A DNA stretch of 64,000 nt from Phenylobacterium hankyongense (lineage in GTDB: Bacteria; Pseudomonadota; Alphaproteobacteria; Caulobacterales; Caulobacteraceae). Below the pieces are notes generated by a model. It had not been told where the DNA came from. It did no database searches and saw only the letters and a program-made list of their open reading frames with translations. Made by a program: the position numbers and the translations under genes. Positions 28,546 through 36,873 of the stretch are shown here, one piece after another. The stretch covers positions 542,001 to 606,000 of the forward strand of contig NZ_QFYP01000001.1 of NCBI RefSeq assembly GCF_003254505.1, given 5' to 3'. Position 1 is the first letter of the stretch. Every line of letters starts with the position of its first letter.

Positions 28546-29027
28546 GCTGCGCGGATGCCGCTGGACATCTGGCTGACGCCCACCACCGCGTCGTAGCCCA
28601 GGATCATGTCGACGTCGCAGCCGTTGGAGGCCAGCGGCAGGCGCAGCCACAGGATCGACAGGTGCGAGGCGCCGCGCCAGGCGAGGCTGTGCACGCCGAC
28701 CGCGGGCCGCCGCTCGGCCACCACCTTCGAAAGCTCGACCCGCCAGTAGTCGGTCGCCGAGGAATTGTAGACCTCGCCGAGCCGGCGGCCGGTGATCTCC
28801 CGGCCGTAGACCCCGTACAGGCCGGTGCCCGCCAGGCGCAGGCGGAAGTCGGCCGGATCCGGGAGCACGTCGATCAGGCTGACGGTGGGGAGCAGGCGCT
28901 TGAAGCCGGCCGGATCGATGTCACGGCGCGCGGGCAGCCGGGCGCCGTGCCGGCGCGCCGCCCAATAGGCGAACAGCTCCTCGTGCGCGCGGGCCGCCGC
29001 GGCGGGGGCTCCGATCTGCGCCGCCAT
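28542..29027 (-). CDS. PAS-domain protein (PF07310-type)
   Basis: A 161-residue single-domain protein of the alphaproteobacterial PAS_5 group, with LFAYWAARRHGARLPARRDI, VLPDPADFRLRLAGTGLYGV and GREITGRRL. Such proteins have only the PAS fold and no output domain; the function is unknown. The ATG at 29027 is chosen because AAGGA lies eight bases upstream; an in-frame GTG at 29069 is possible. Confidence 0.85.
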   Translation of the reverse strand: MAAQIGAPAAAARAHEELFAYWAARRHGARLPARRDIDPAGFKRLLPTVSLIDVLPDPADFRLRLAGTGLYGVYGREITGRRLGEVYNSSATDYWRVELSKVVAERRPAVGVHSLAWRGASHLSILWLRLPLASNGCDVDMILGYDAVVGVSQMSSGIRAA

Positions 29028-29152
29028 CTCCAGATTCCTTAACAACTGATTGGAATCGCAACGAATCACTTATCGCCTGATGCGCGAATCGGCGGCAAGT
29101 CGTTTTTGGGGCGGAGATCAAGAATTCGCGGGAACGGTGATCAGAAACGGAA

Positions 29153-29176
29153 ACGCCCGCCAAAGCCGGCGGGCGT
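29153..29176 (-). terminator. Terminator downstream of mucR
   Basis: A perfect 9-bp stem, ACGCCCGCC (29153-29161) and GGCGGGCGT (29168-29176), with a 6-base loop. On the minus strand it is followed by TTTCCGTTT. It lies 47 bp after the mucR stop codon. Confidence 0.75.
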
Positions 29177-29222
29177 CCGAAATCTGTAGAAAGATCCGCC
29201 TCGCAAGAAGGCGGAGCCGGCC

Positions 29223-29651
29223 TCAGCGCTTCTTGCGCGGAGCCTGACGGCCGCCTTGGCCCAGGCCCATCTGCTTGGCCAGGTCCGAACGCGCCTTGGC
29301 GTAGTTGGGGGCGACCATCGGATAATCCTTCGGCAGGCCCCACTTCGCCCGGTATTCCTCGGGGCTCATGTTGTACTTGGTGCGCAGGTGCCGCTTCAGC
29401 GACTTGAACTTGCGACCGTCCTCGAGACAGATGAGGTAGTCCGGCGTGATCGAGCGGCGGATCGGCACCGCCGGTTCCTTCGGCGCAGCTTCCGTCGTCT
29501 CGGTACCCGAAGAAACCCCAGCCAGCGCGCGGTGAACGCTCTGGATCAGGCCGGGCAGATCGACCGCCGCGACCGAGTTGTTCCCCACATACGCCGAGAC
29601 AATATCGGCGGTCATCTCAATGACTTCTGACTTTTCGTCCATTCTTGTCAT
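29223..29651 (-). CDS. mucR: MucR/Ros-family transcriptional regulator
   Basis: Zinc-finger-type global regulator. In Caulobacter, MucR proteins repress genes of the early cell cycle together with SciP and CtrA; in rhizobia they control exopolysaccharide. The 142-residue protein has an N-terminal oligomerisation region and the DNA-binding part CLEDGRKFKSLKRHLRTKY followed by NMSPEEYRAKWGLPKDYPMV. One Cys and one His of the Ros zinc set are visible; the second His position is Lys here (RTKY). The start is ATG 29651 or ATG 29642. The 256-bp upstream gap is AT-rich. Confidence 0.92.
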   Translation of the reverse strand: MTRMDEKSEVIEMTADIVSAYVGNNSVAAVDLPGLIQSVHRALAGVSSGTETTEAAPKEPAVPIRRSITPDYLICLEDGRKFKSLKRHLRTKYNMSPEEYRAKWGLPKDYPMVAPNYAKARSDLAKQMGLGQGGRQAPRKKR

Positions 29652-29890
29652 TCCATAGGAACTGCGCCGTTATGTGGCGCCAAGCTGATTCATAAGATCA
29701 GTAGCGGGGTCATTATCTGGAACCCACCGCAAGCACAAGCGCCATTATATAGCTGAATTTCAGCGAACATGGTCAGAAAATAAAAGGATTCACGTTATCG
29801 AAGCAGAAGCCGGATGCGCCACCCAGTAAGTGGGGGCGGCTCTACCTGTTGCAGTGCAACCAAGCCAAATGCTGCCGCCGCGCCATCTTA
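29652..29890. promoter_or_regulatory. AT-rich upstream region of mucR
   Basis: No gene is seen in this gap. It is clearly AT-richer than its surroundings, for example around CATTATATAGCTGAATTT (from 29743) and AAAATAAAAGGATTC. MucR proteins bind AT-rich DNA with TpA steps and often control themselves, so this is a likely control region for mucR. No single operator can be named. Confidence 0.4.
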
Positions 29891-29907
29891 GCGTGTGAAG
29901 TTCGCGG

Positions 29908-30792
29908 TCAGCGGAACGTCGGAACGTCCCAGTCCGGCCAGATGTCGGGCAGGTCGCTGGAAACCCGATCGGGGTAGTTCGCCGGCCGTTTCTCCAGGAA
30001 AGAGGCCACGCCTTCGCGGGCGTCGCCGGAGCGGCCGCGGGCCTGGATGCCGCGGCTGTCGGCCCGATGGGCGTCCATCGGGTGCGCCGCGCCCGCCATC
30101 CGCCAGATCAGTTGGCGGGTGATGGCGATGGACACCGGCGCGGTGTTGTCGGCGATCTCGCGCGCCAGGGCCAGGGCGCCCGGCAGCAGGTCGTTCGGCG
30201 CGTGCAGCGAGCGCACGAGGCCGCGGTCGCGGGCCTCCTGGGCCGGAAACAGGCGGCCGGTGTAGCACCACTCCAGGGCGGTCTGGACGCCCACCAGCCG
30301 GGGCAGGAACCACGACGAGGCCGCCTCCGGATTGAGCCCTCGCCGCGCGAAGACGAAGCCGTAGCGGGCCTCGGTCGAGGCCAGCCGGATGTCCATGGCC
30401 AGCTGCATGGTGGCGCCGATGCCCACCGCGGCGCCGTTCACCGCCGCAATCACCGGCTTCAGGCTGTCGAAGATGCGCAAGGTGAGCAGGCCGCCGCCGT
30501 CGCGGTGCAGGCCCGCTTCGGTGCGCGCGGCCAGGGCCTCGCCGCCCCGGGTGTCATAGTCGAAGGTCTGCGCCCCGGCGGAGAGGTCGGCGCCGGCGCA
30601 GAAGGCGCGCCCGGACCCGGTGACGATCACCGCGCGCACCGCATCGTCGGCGTCGGTCGTGTCGAACACCGAGATCAGATCCTTCATCATCTGGGTGTTG
30701 AAGGCGTTGAGCTTCTCGGGCCGGTTGAGCGTGACGACCGCGACGCCCTCCTCCACCGCATACAGCAAGGTCTCGAACGTCGGCCCGGCCAT
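29908..30792 (-). CDS. Enoyl-CoA hydratase/isomerase (crotonase family)
   Basis: Acyl-CoA enzyme, probably in fatty-acid breakdown. The 294-residue protein has the crotonase fold with VTLNRPEKLNAFN, the oxyanion-hole region GSGRAFCAGADLS and VNGAAVGIGATM. The residue corresponding to the first catalytic Glu seems replaced (GATMQLAMDIRLAS), while EAASSWFLPRLVG keeps a Ser/Glu pair. The exact reaction (hydratase, isomerase or hydrolase) is therefore open. It is divergent from the acyl-CoA ligase gene. Confidence 0.88.
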   Translation of the reverse strand: MAGPTFETLLYAVEEGVAVVTLNRPEKLNAFNTQMMKDLISVFDTTDADDAVRAVIVTGSGRAFCAGADLSAGAQTFDYDTRGGEALAARTEAGLHRDGGGLLTLRIFDSLKPVIAAVNGAAVGIGATMQLAMDIRLASTEARYGFVFARRGLNPEAASSWFLPRLVGVQTALEWCYTGRLFPAQEARDRGLVRSLHAPNDLLPGALALAREIADNTAPVSIAITRQLIWRMAGAAHPMDAHRADSRGIQARGRSGDAREGVASFLEKRPANYPDRVSSDLPDIWPDWDVPTFR

Positions 30793-30935
30793 GGGCTTCT
30801 CCCCTTCTTCTGTCGCCGCATAGCGGCCTGCTTGACGGACCGTAGGTCAAGGCCCGCAATAGCCCGCACCTGGGATAAGTCGGCCGCAACTAGAGCGCTG
30901 AAGCGCCGCTGGCGGCCGCGGGAGAAGGAAACGCC

Positions 30936-32474
30936 ATGCACCCCGCCGTCCATGCCAAGAGCCACCCCGACCGCCCCGCCTACATCATGGCGGCGAGCGG
31001 CGAGGCAGTGACCTACCGGGAGCTGGACGACTGCTCCAACCAGGGCGCGCAGCTGTTCCGGTCCATGGGGCTGAAGGCCGGCGACGTGATCGCGCTGCTG
31101 ATGGACAACAACCCGCGCTATTTCGAGATCGCCTGGGCCGCGCAGCGGGCGGGCCTCTACTACACCTGCGTCTCCTCCAAGCTGACGGCCGGCGAGGTGG
31201 AGTACATCGTCGGCGACTGCGCGGCCCAGGTGCTGATCGCCTCGCCCGGGGTCGGCCCGGTGCTGGACGAGCTGCCGTCGCGGCTTCCCGGCGTGAAGCT
31301 GTTCATGACCGGCGAGGCGCGCGCGCCCTACCAGGGTTTCGAGGCCGCCCGCGCCGCCAAGCCCGCCACCCCGGTCGCCGACGAGACGGCCGGCTCGGAC
31401 ATGCTCTACTCCTCCGGCACCACAGGCCGGCCGAAAGGGATAAAGCCGGCGCTCACCGGCGGGCCGATCGACGCGCCCTATGCGCTCGCCATGATGGCGC
31501 AGCAGATGTTCGGCTTCCGTCCGGACGGGATCTACCTGTCGCCGGCGCCGCTCTATCACGCCGCCCCGCTGCGCTGGTGCATGAGCGTGCACCGGCTGGG
31601 CGGCACCGTGGTGGTGATGGAGAAGTTCGACCCCGAGCAGGCGCTGGCCCTGATCGAGAAATACAAGGTCGACTGCGGCCAGTTCGTGCCGACCCATTTC
31701 GTGCGGATGCTGAAGCTGCCGCCGGAGGTCCGGGCCCGCTACGACGTCTCCTCGATGCGCTCGGCGGTGCACGCCGCCGCCCCCTGCCCGATCCCGGTGA
31801 AGGAGCAGATGATCGCCTGGTGGGGCCCGGTGATCCACGAATACTACGCCGGCACCGAGGGCAACGGCTTCTGCTACATCGGCTCTGCCGACTGGCTGAC
31901 CCACAAGGGCTCGGTGGGCCGCGCCCTGATCGGCGAGGTGAAGATCTGCGGCGAGGACGGCGAGCCGCTGCCGCCGCGCACCGAGGGGATCGTCTACTTC
32001 GCCGGCGGCGCGCCGCTCAGCTACCACAACGCCCCGGAGAAGGTCGCCGAGGGCACCAACCGGCATGGCTGGACGACGCTGGGCGACGTGGGCTGGGTGG
32101 ACGAAGAGGGCTTCCTCTACCTCACCGACCGCAAGAGCTTCATGATCATCTCCGGCGGGGTGAACATCTATCCGCAGGAGATCGAGAACCTGCTGATCGG
32201 CCACCCGAAGGTGGCCGACGCCGCCGTGGTCGGCGCCCCCGACGAGGAGATGGGCGAGAAGGTGGTGGCGGTGGTCCAGCCGATGGACTGGGCGCAGGCC
32301 GGCGACGAGCTGCGCGGCGAGCTGATGGCCTACGCGCGGACCCACCTCAGCCATGTGAAATCGCCGCGGGTGATCGACTTCATGCGCGAGCTGCCGCGGC
32401 ACGCCACCGGCAAGCTCTACAAGCGGCTGATCCGCGACGCCTACTGGGGCAAGGAAGGCTCGCGCATCGTCTGA
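30936..32474 (+). CDS. Acyl-CoA synthetase (AMP-forming)
   Basis: Activates a carboxylic acid to its CoA thioester through an acyl-adenylate. The 512-residue protein has the AMP-binding motif LYSSGTTGRPKGI, the A5-type EYYAGTEGNG, the A7/A8 region TLGDVGWVDEEGFLYLTDR, the hinge SGGVNIYPQEIE, and the catalytic Lys near the C-terminus (ATGKLYKR). GGAGAAGGAAA precedes the ATG. With the crotonase and the MaoC gene it forms a local acyl-CoA group. The substrate is unknown. Confidence 0.9.
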   Translation: MHPAVHAKSHPDRPAYIMAASGEAVTYRELDDCSNQGAQLFRSMGLKAGDVIALLMDNNPRYFEIAWAAQRAGLYYTCVSSKLTAGEVEYIVGDCAAQVLIASPGVGPVLDELPSRLPGVKLFMTGEARAPYQGFEAARAAKPATPVADETAGSDMLYSSGTTGRPKGIKPALTGGPIDAPYALAMMAQQMFGFRPDGIYLSPAPLYHAAPLRWCMSVHRLGGTVVVMEKFDPEQALALIEKYKVDCGQFVPTHFVRMLKLPPEVRARYDVSSMRSAVHAAAPCPIPVKEQMIAWWGPVIHEYYAGTEGNGFCYIGSADWLTHKGSVGRALIGEVKICGEDGEPLPPRTEGIVYFAGGAPLSYHNAPEKVAEGTNRHGWTTLGDVGWVDEEGFLYLTDRKSFMIISGGVNIYPQEIENLLIGHPKVADAAVVGAPDEEMGEKVVAVVQPMDWAQAGDELRGELMAYARTHLSHVKSPRVIDFMRELPRHATGKLYKRLIRDAYWGKEGSRIV

Positions 32475-32523
32475 GCCGTGCTAGAGCGTCGAACAGCTGT
32501 TTTGAAACCTGAGGGAGCGACCG

Positions 32524-32973
32524 ATGAATCCGGTGGAGATCAAGGACCTGCCCGGCCTGGTGGGCCAGGAAGTGGGCGTGTCGGACTGGGTCGAGATCAC
32601 CCAGGAGCGGGTCAACCAGTTCGCCGAGGCGACCGGCGACCACCAGTGGATTCACGTCGACGTCGAGCGCGCCAACCGCGAGATCGGCGGCCCGATCGCC
32701 CACGGCTACCTGACGCTGTCGCTGATCCCGTTCATGGGCCAGGGCATGCTGCCGGTGAAGGGCGTAACCCGGGGCATCAACTACGGCTCCGACAAGGTCC
32801 GCTTCGTCAACATGGTGCGGGTCGGCAAGCGCGTGCGCATGCGCCAGAAGCTGATCGGCGCCGAGCCCAAGGCCGGCGGCATGCAGCTCAAGAACGAATG
32901 CACCATCGAGATCGAGGGCGAGGACAAGCCCGCCTGCATCGCCGAGACGATCTCCATCGTCTACGGCGGCTGA
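32524..32973 (+). CDS. MaoC-like enoyl-CoA dehydratase
   Basis: Hot-dog-fold (R)-enoyl-CoA hydratase-type protein, 149 residues. The active-site segment ATGDHQWIHVDVERA has the usual Asp and His, and GGPIAHGYLTLSL follows. It is 49 bp after the acyl-CoA ligase gene and probably in the same operon. (R)-specific hydration can supply polyhydroxyalkanoate or fatty-acid pathways; which one is not shown. Confidence 0.9.
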   Translation: MNPVEIKDLPGLVGQEVGVSDWVEITQERVNQFAEATGDHQWIHVDVERANREIGGPIAHGYLTLSLIPFMGQGMLPVKGVTRGINYGSDKVRFVNMVRVGKRVRMRQKLIGAEPKAGGMQLKNECTIEIEGEDKPACIAETISIVYGG

Positions 32974-33170
32974 CCATCGCTCCTCCCCTGTCGCACAGAC
33001 GACGGGGGAGGTGGCGCGCGCCCCCCGGACCGACCGCAGGTCGGCCCGAGGACAGGCTCCGAGGGCGTGACGGAGGGGGCGAGCCGACGCACCGCGCCAA
33101 GCCCGCGCCCCCTCCACCACCCGCTTTTCAGCGGGCGGTCCCCTCCCCCGCTGCGCAGGGGCGGAGCTAA
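32974..33170. repeat. GC-rich palindromic repeat element
   Basis: This 197-bp stretch lies between the convergent ends of the MaoC and protease genes. It has the same part order as 22787-22978: CTCCTCCCCTG, GGGGGAGGTGGCGCG, a small CGACCGCAGGTCGG hairpin, GGCGTGACGGAGGGGGCG, ACGCACCG, AGCCCGCGCCCCCTCCACCA, and a final GTCCCCTCCCCCGC. It could act as a two-way terminator. Confidence 0.7.
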
Positions 33171-33172
33171 TT

Positions 33173-34003
33173 TTAGTCAGGCGTGGCCGCCTCTTCCGCG
33201 GAGGCGGCCCTGGCCCCGGTCACCGGCTCGCTCACCGCCACGGTGACCGGCGCGGCCGGATTGTCGAGCAGCGCCAGGGTCTCGCGGATGTACTTGGCGT
33301 GGGTGACGATGCCGATCTCCAGCCGCTCCTTGTTCAGCTCGACCTGCTGGGTGAGCAGGCCGGCGATGAACTCCACGTCCTGACTGGCGCCCTCGGCGCC
33401 CGGGCGGCGGTGGGCCTGGTCGCTCATGAACACCGGGCCGCCGGAGTTGCCGGGGAAGACCGAGAAGTCGAGCAGGAAGGTCGGGAAGATCTTCGCCGGC
33501 GCCACCGGATAGGAGGCCACCCGGCCCGACCGCAGGATCGGGAAGCCGGCCTGGTTGGCCGCCAGCCCGCGCGGGAAGCCCAGCGCCATCATCTCGTCGC
33601 CCGCGCCCACCTGGTACTTCGAGAAGGTGTCGTCGGCGGCCAGGTAGGCTTCCGGGATCGCCGCCTGGGCGAACGGCGGCGGCGCGGTGATGGCGATGGC
33701 CGCCACGTCGCGCGAGGGATGATGGGTCCACAACTCATGGCCGGCCTCGTCGCGGATGCGGAGCGGCTGCGGCGTGTAGCTCCAGCTGCCGTCGGCGTTC
33801 TCGATGCGGTAGCCGATGCGGGCGTCGGCGCCGGGCATGCCGGCCAGCACGTGGTTGGCGGTCACGAGGATCGTGCGCGGCCGGCCATCCGGCCCCGCCT
33901 CTGAAATCAGAAAGCCCGTCCCGACCGTCCGCGTCCCGTTGCCGAGCGGTTGCTCGAGCTGAACGGTGGCGTGGATCAGCTCAAGGGGCAGATCCATGAC
34001 CAT
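33173..34003 (-). CDS. Trypsin-like serine peptidase without signal peptide
   Basis: A 276-residue protein with the full triad His51 (VTANHVL), Asp99 (SRDVAAIAI) and Ser187 (FPGNSGGP), as in DegP-type and trypsin-like proteases. There is no PDZ domain, signal peptide or membrane helix, so it seems cytosolic. The C-terminal tail is Ala/Glu-rich. It stands alone on the minus strand; the substrate is unknown. Confidence 0.85.
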   Translation of the reverse strand: MVMDLPLELIHATVQLEQPLGNGTRTVGTGFLISEAGPDGRPRTILVTANHVLAGMPGADARIGYRIENADGSWSYTPQPLRIRDEAGHELWTHHPSRDVAAIAITAPPPFAQAAIPEAYLAADDTFSKYQVGAGDEMMALGFPRGLAANQAGFPILRSGRVASYPVAPAKIFPTFLLDFSVFPGNSGGPVFMSDQAHRRPGAEGASQDVEFIAGLLTQQVELNKERLEIGIVTHAKYIRETLALLDNPAAPVTVAVSEPVTGARAASAEEAATPD

Positions 34004-34192
34004 GTTTTTGATACCCGACTGGAGTTACGCCCTCGCGTCTTCTGCGCGATCTCGATGTGTGAAATGAGTGAATCAGAGTCCGGCTTGGGCGCCAAGACGC
34101 GAGCGCGTGAGGCGAATGCGCCTTAGTGACGCGCGGCGGAACCTGCGACGCCCGAGCTTGAGCCGCAGGGCGCGGCGTCGCATGTAGCGGAC

Positions 34193-36295
34193 ATGAGCCT
34201 CCCCACACCGCCCATCGCCCGCAAAGACCCCAAGCGCATCGAACAGCTCGGCCGCGTCCGCGTCGACGACTACGCCTGGATGAAGGACGACAACTGGCAG
34301 CAGGTGCTGCGCGACCCCAAGGTCCTGCGCCCCGACGTGCGCGAGCACCTCGACGCCGAGAACGCCTACACCAAGGCCATGCTGGCCGGCACCGAGCCGC
34401 TGCAGGCCCAGCTGTTCGCCGAGATGAAGGGCCGCATCAAGGAGGACGACAGCTCCGTCCCTTCGCCGGACGGCCCCTGGGACTACTACGCCCGCTACGC
34501 CCTGGGCGCCGAACATCCGATCCATGCGCGCCGGCCGCGGGGCCGCGACGACGGCGAACAGCTGCTGCTGGACGAGGACGCGCTCTCCAAGGGCAAGGCC
34601 TTCTTCCAGGTGGGCGCCGCCAGCCACAGCCCCGACCACGCCCTCTACGCCTGGGCGGCCGACGAGCAGGGTTCGGAGTACTACACGATCCGGGTGAAGG
34701 ACCTGGCGACCGGCGAGGAGATCGGCCAGCCGGTCGAGAGCGCCTATGGCGACTTCGCCTTCTCGCCCGACAGCCAGTGGATCTTCTGGATCTGGCGTGA
34801 CGAAAACGCCCGGCCCTCGAAGGTCTTCCGCCGCCCGGCGCGCCCGAGCAAGGACGGCGGCGTCGAGGACACCCTGGTCTACGAGGAGACCGACGACGGC
34901 ATGTTCCTGGGCGTCGGCACGGCCGCCGACAACAGCCACATCCTGATCCACGTCGGCAACCAGGAGACCACCGAGATCTGGCTGATCCCGGCCAGCGACC
35001 CGACCGCCGCGCCGGTGGTCGCAGAGCCGCGGCGGACGGGGATCAAGTACAGCCTCGACCACTGGACCGACCGCTGGGTGATCCGCACCAACGACGACGA
35101 CGCGGTGGACTTCAAGCTCAGCGTCTCCGATGCGGCCGTGCCGACCAAGGCCACCTGGCGCGACTGGATCGCCCACCAGCCGGGGCGCTACATCACCGGC
35201 TTCGCCACCTATGCCGGCCACCTGGTCCGCGCCGAGCGGGTCAATGCCCTGGACCGGCTGGTGGTCATGGCCCGCGACGGCGCCGAGCACGAGATCGCTT
35301 TCGACGAGGAGGCCTATGCGCTCAGCCTCGAGGGCGGCTACGAGTACGAGACCGCCACCACCCGCTTCGTCTACCAGTCGCCCACCACGCCGCGGCAGTG
35401 GTTCGACTACGACCTGGACAGCCGCCAGAGGACGCTGCGCAAGACCCAGGTGATCCCCTCCGGCCACGATCCGGCCCGCTACGTGGCGCGCCGCCTCTAC
35501 GCGCCCGCGCCCGACGGCGAGCAGGTCCCGGTCACCGTCCTGATGCTGAAGGACACCCCGCTGGACGGCTCCGCGCCGCTGCTGCTCTACGGCTACGGCT
35601 CGTACGGCCACGCCATGGAGCCCAGCTTCTCGATCCGTAACCTGAGCCTCGTGGACCGCGGATGGATCTGGGCCACGGCGCACGTCCGCGGCGGCTCCGA
35701 CAAGGGCTGGGGCTGGTTCCTGGACGGCCGCAAAGAGAAAAAACCAAATAGTTTCACCGACTTCATCGCCAGCGCCGAGCATCTGGTGGCGGAAGGCTAT
35801 GGCGCCAAGGGGCGGATCGCGGCCTACGGCGGCTCGGCCGGCGGCATGCTGATGGGGGCGGTGGCCAACCTGCGGCCGGAGCTCTGGGGCGCGATCATCG
35901 CCGCCGTGCCCTTCGTCGACGTCCTCAACACCATGAGCGACACCACGTTGCCGCTCACCCCGCCGGAGTGGCCCGAGTGGGGCAATCCGATCGAGGACCC
36001 CGCAGCCTACGACCTGATCGCCAGCTACAGCCCCTATGACCAGGTGAGCGCCCAGGTCTATCCGCCGATCCTCGCCACCGGCGGGCTGTCGGACCCGCGG
36101 GTCACCTACTGGGAGCCGTCCAAGTGGGTGGCGAAGCTGCGGGAAATGGGCGCCGGCCCGGCCCCGATCCTGCTGAAGATCAACATGGAGGCCGGCCACG
36201 GCGGCGCCTCCGGCCGTTTCGACTTCCTCAAGGAGATCGCGCTGGATTACGCCTTCGCGATCTGGGCGATGGATCAGGGGGCGACGGCGGCATGA
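34193..36295 (+). CDS. ptrB: Oligopeptidase B-type prolyl oligopeptidase (S9A)
   Basis: Cytosolic serine peptidase that cuts small peptides, after basic residues in the case of oligopeptidase B. The 700-residue protein has an N-terminal beta-propeller domain (about 70-410) and a C-terminal alpha/beta-hydrolase domain. The latter has SYGHAMEPSFS, AHVRGGSDKGWGWF and the nucleophile GGSAGGMLMGAV, the Asp in ILATGGLSDPRV, and the His in MEAGHGGASGRFD. The stop overlaps the next ATG by four bases. Confidence 0.92.
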   Translation: MSLPTPPIARKDPKRIEQLGRVRVDDYAWMKDDNWQQVLRDPKVLRPDVREHLDAENAYTKAMLAGTEPLQAQLFAEMKGRIKEDDSSVPSPDGPWDYYARYALGAEHPIHARRPRGRDDGEQLLLDEDALSKGKAFFQVGAASHSPDHALYAWAADEQGSEYYTIRVKDLATGEEIGQPVESAYGDFAFSPDSQWIFWIWRDENARPSKVFRRPARPSKDGGVEDTLVYEETDDGMFLGVGTAADNSHILIHVGNQETTEIWLIPASDPTAAPVVAEPRRTGIKYSLDHWTDRWVIRTNDDDAVDFKLSVSDAAVPTKATWRDWIAHQPGRYITGFATYAGHLVRAERVNALDRLVVMARDGAEHEIAFDEEAYALSLEGGYEYETATTRFVYQSPTTPRQWFDYDLDSRQRTLRKTQVIPSGHDPARYVARRLYAPAPDGEQVPVTVLMLKDTPLDGSAPLLLYGYGSYGHAMEPSFSIRNLSLVDRGWIWATAHVRGGSDKGWGWFLDGRKEKKPNSFTDFIASAEHLVAEGYGAKGRIAAYGGSAGGMLMGAVANLRPELWGAIIAAVPFVDVLNTMSDTTLPLTPPEWPEWGNPIEDPAAYDLIASYSPYDQVSAQVYPPILATGGLSDPRVTYWEPSKWVAKLREMGAGPAPILLKINMEAGHGGASGRFDFLKEIALDYAFAIWAMDQGATAA

Positions 36296-36822
36296 TCATC
36301 CGACCTGCGACGGCGGCCGACGCCGAGGCGCTGGCGGCGATCTATGGCCACCACGTGCTGCACGGCTTCGGCACCTTCGAGGAGGCCCCGCCCCCGGCCG
36401 CCGAGATGGAGCGCCGGCGCCAGACGATCGCAGACCGCGGCCTGCCCTATCTGGTGGCGGAGCATGACGGACGGGTGCTGGGCTTCGCCTACGCCGGGCC
36501 GTTCCGGCCCCGCGCGGCCTACCGCTTCACCGTCGAGGACAGCGTCTACATCGCCCCCGACGCGGTCGGGAAAGGCGTCGGCCGCGCGGTGCTGTCGGCG
36601 GTGCTGGAGGCCTGCGGGCGGATGGGCCTGCGGCAGGTGGTGGCGGTGATCGGCGACAGCGGCAACGCCGCCTCCATCGGCCTGCACCGCGCCCTGGGCT
36701 TCGAGCAGACCGGCGTCGGCCGCAGCCTCGGCTTCAAGCACGGCCGCTGGGTCGACATCGTCCACATGCAGAAGCCGCTGAACGGCGGCGACGCCAGCGC
36801 GCCGGACAGCCCCGGGATCTGA
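36292..36822 (+). CDS. GNAT N-acetyltransferase (phosphinothricin-acetyltransferase-like)
   Basis: A 176-residue acetyl-CoA-dependent acetyltransferase. It begins MIIRPATAADAEALAAIYGHHV and has the acetyl-CoA binding region VGKGVGRAVLSAVLEACG, then SIGLHRALGFEQTGVG. The fold is that of the PAT/MddA group, which acetylate phosphinothricin or methionine sulfoximine/sulfone. It is translationally coupled to ptrB (ATGA). Confidence 0.88.
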   Translation: MIIRPATAADAEALAAIYGHHVLHGFGTFEEAPPPAAEMERRRQTIADRGLPYLVAEHDGRVLGFAYAGPFRPRAAYRFTVEDSVYIAPDAVGKGVGRAVLSAVLEACGRMGLRQVVAVIGDSGNAASIGLHRALGFEQTGVGRSLGFKHGRWVDIVHMQKPLNGGDASAPDSPGI

Positions 36823-36873
36823 GCGGCCGATGGCGGTTGCGCGCCATGCGGCTTTCGGCCGATAGATTCCCCC

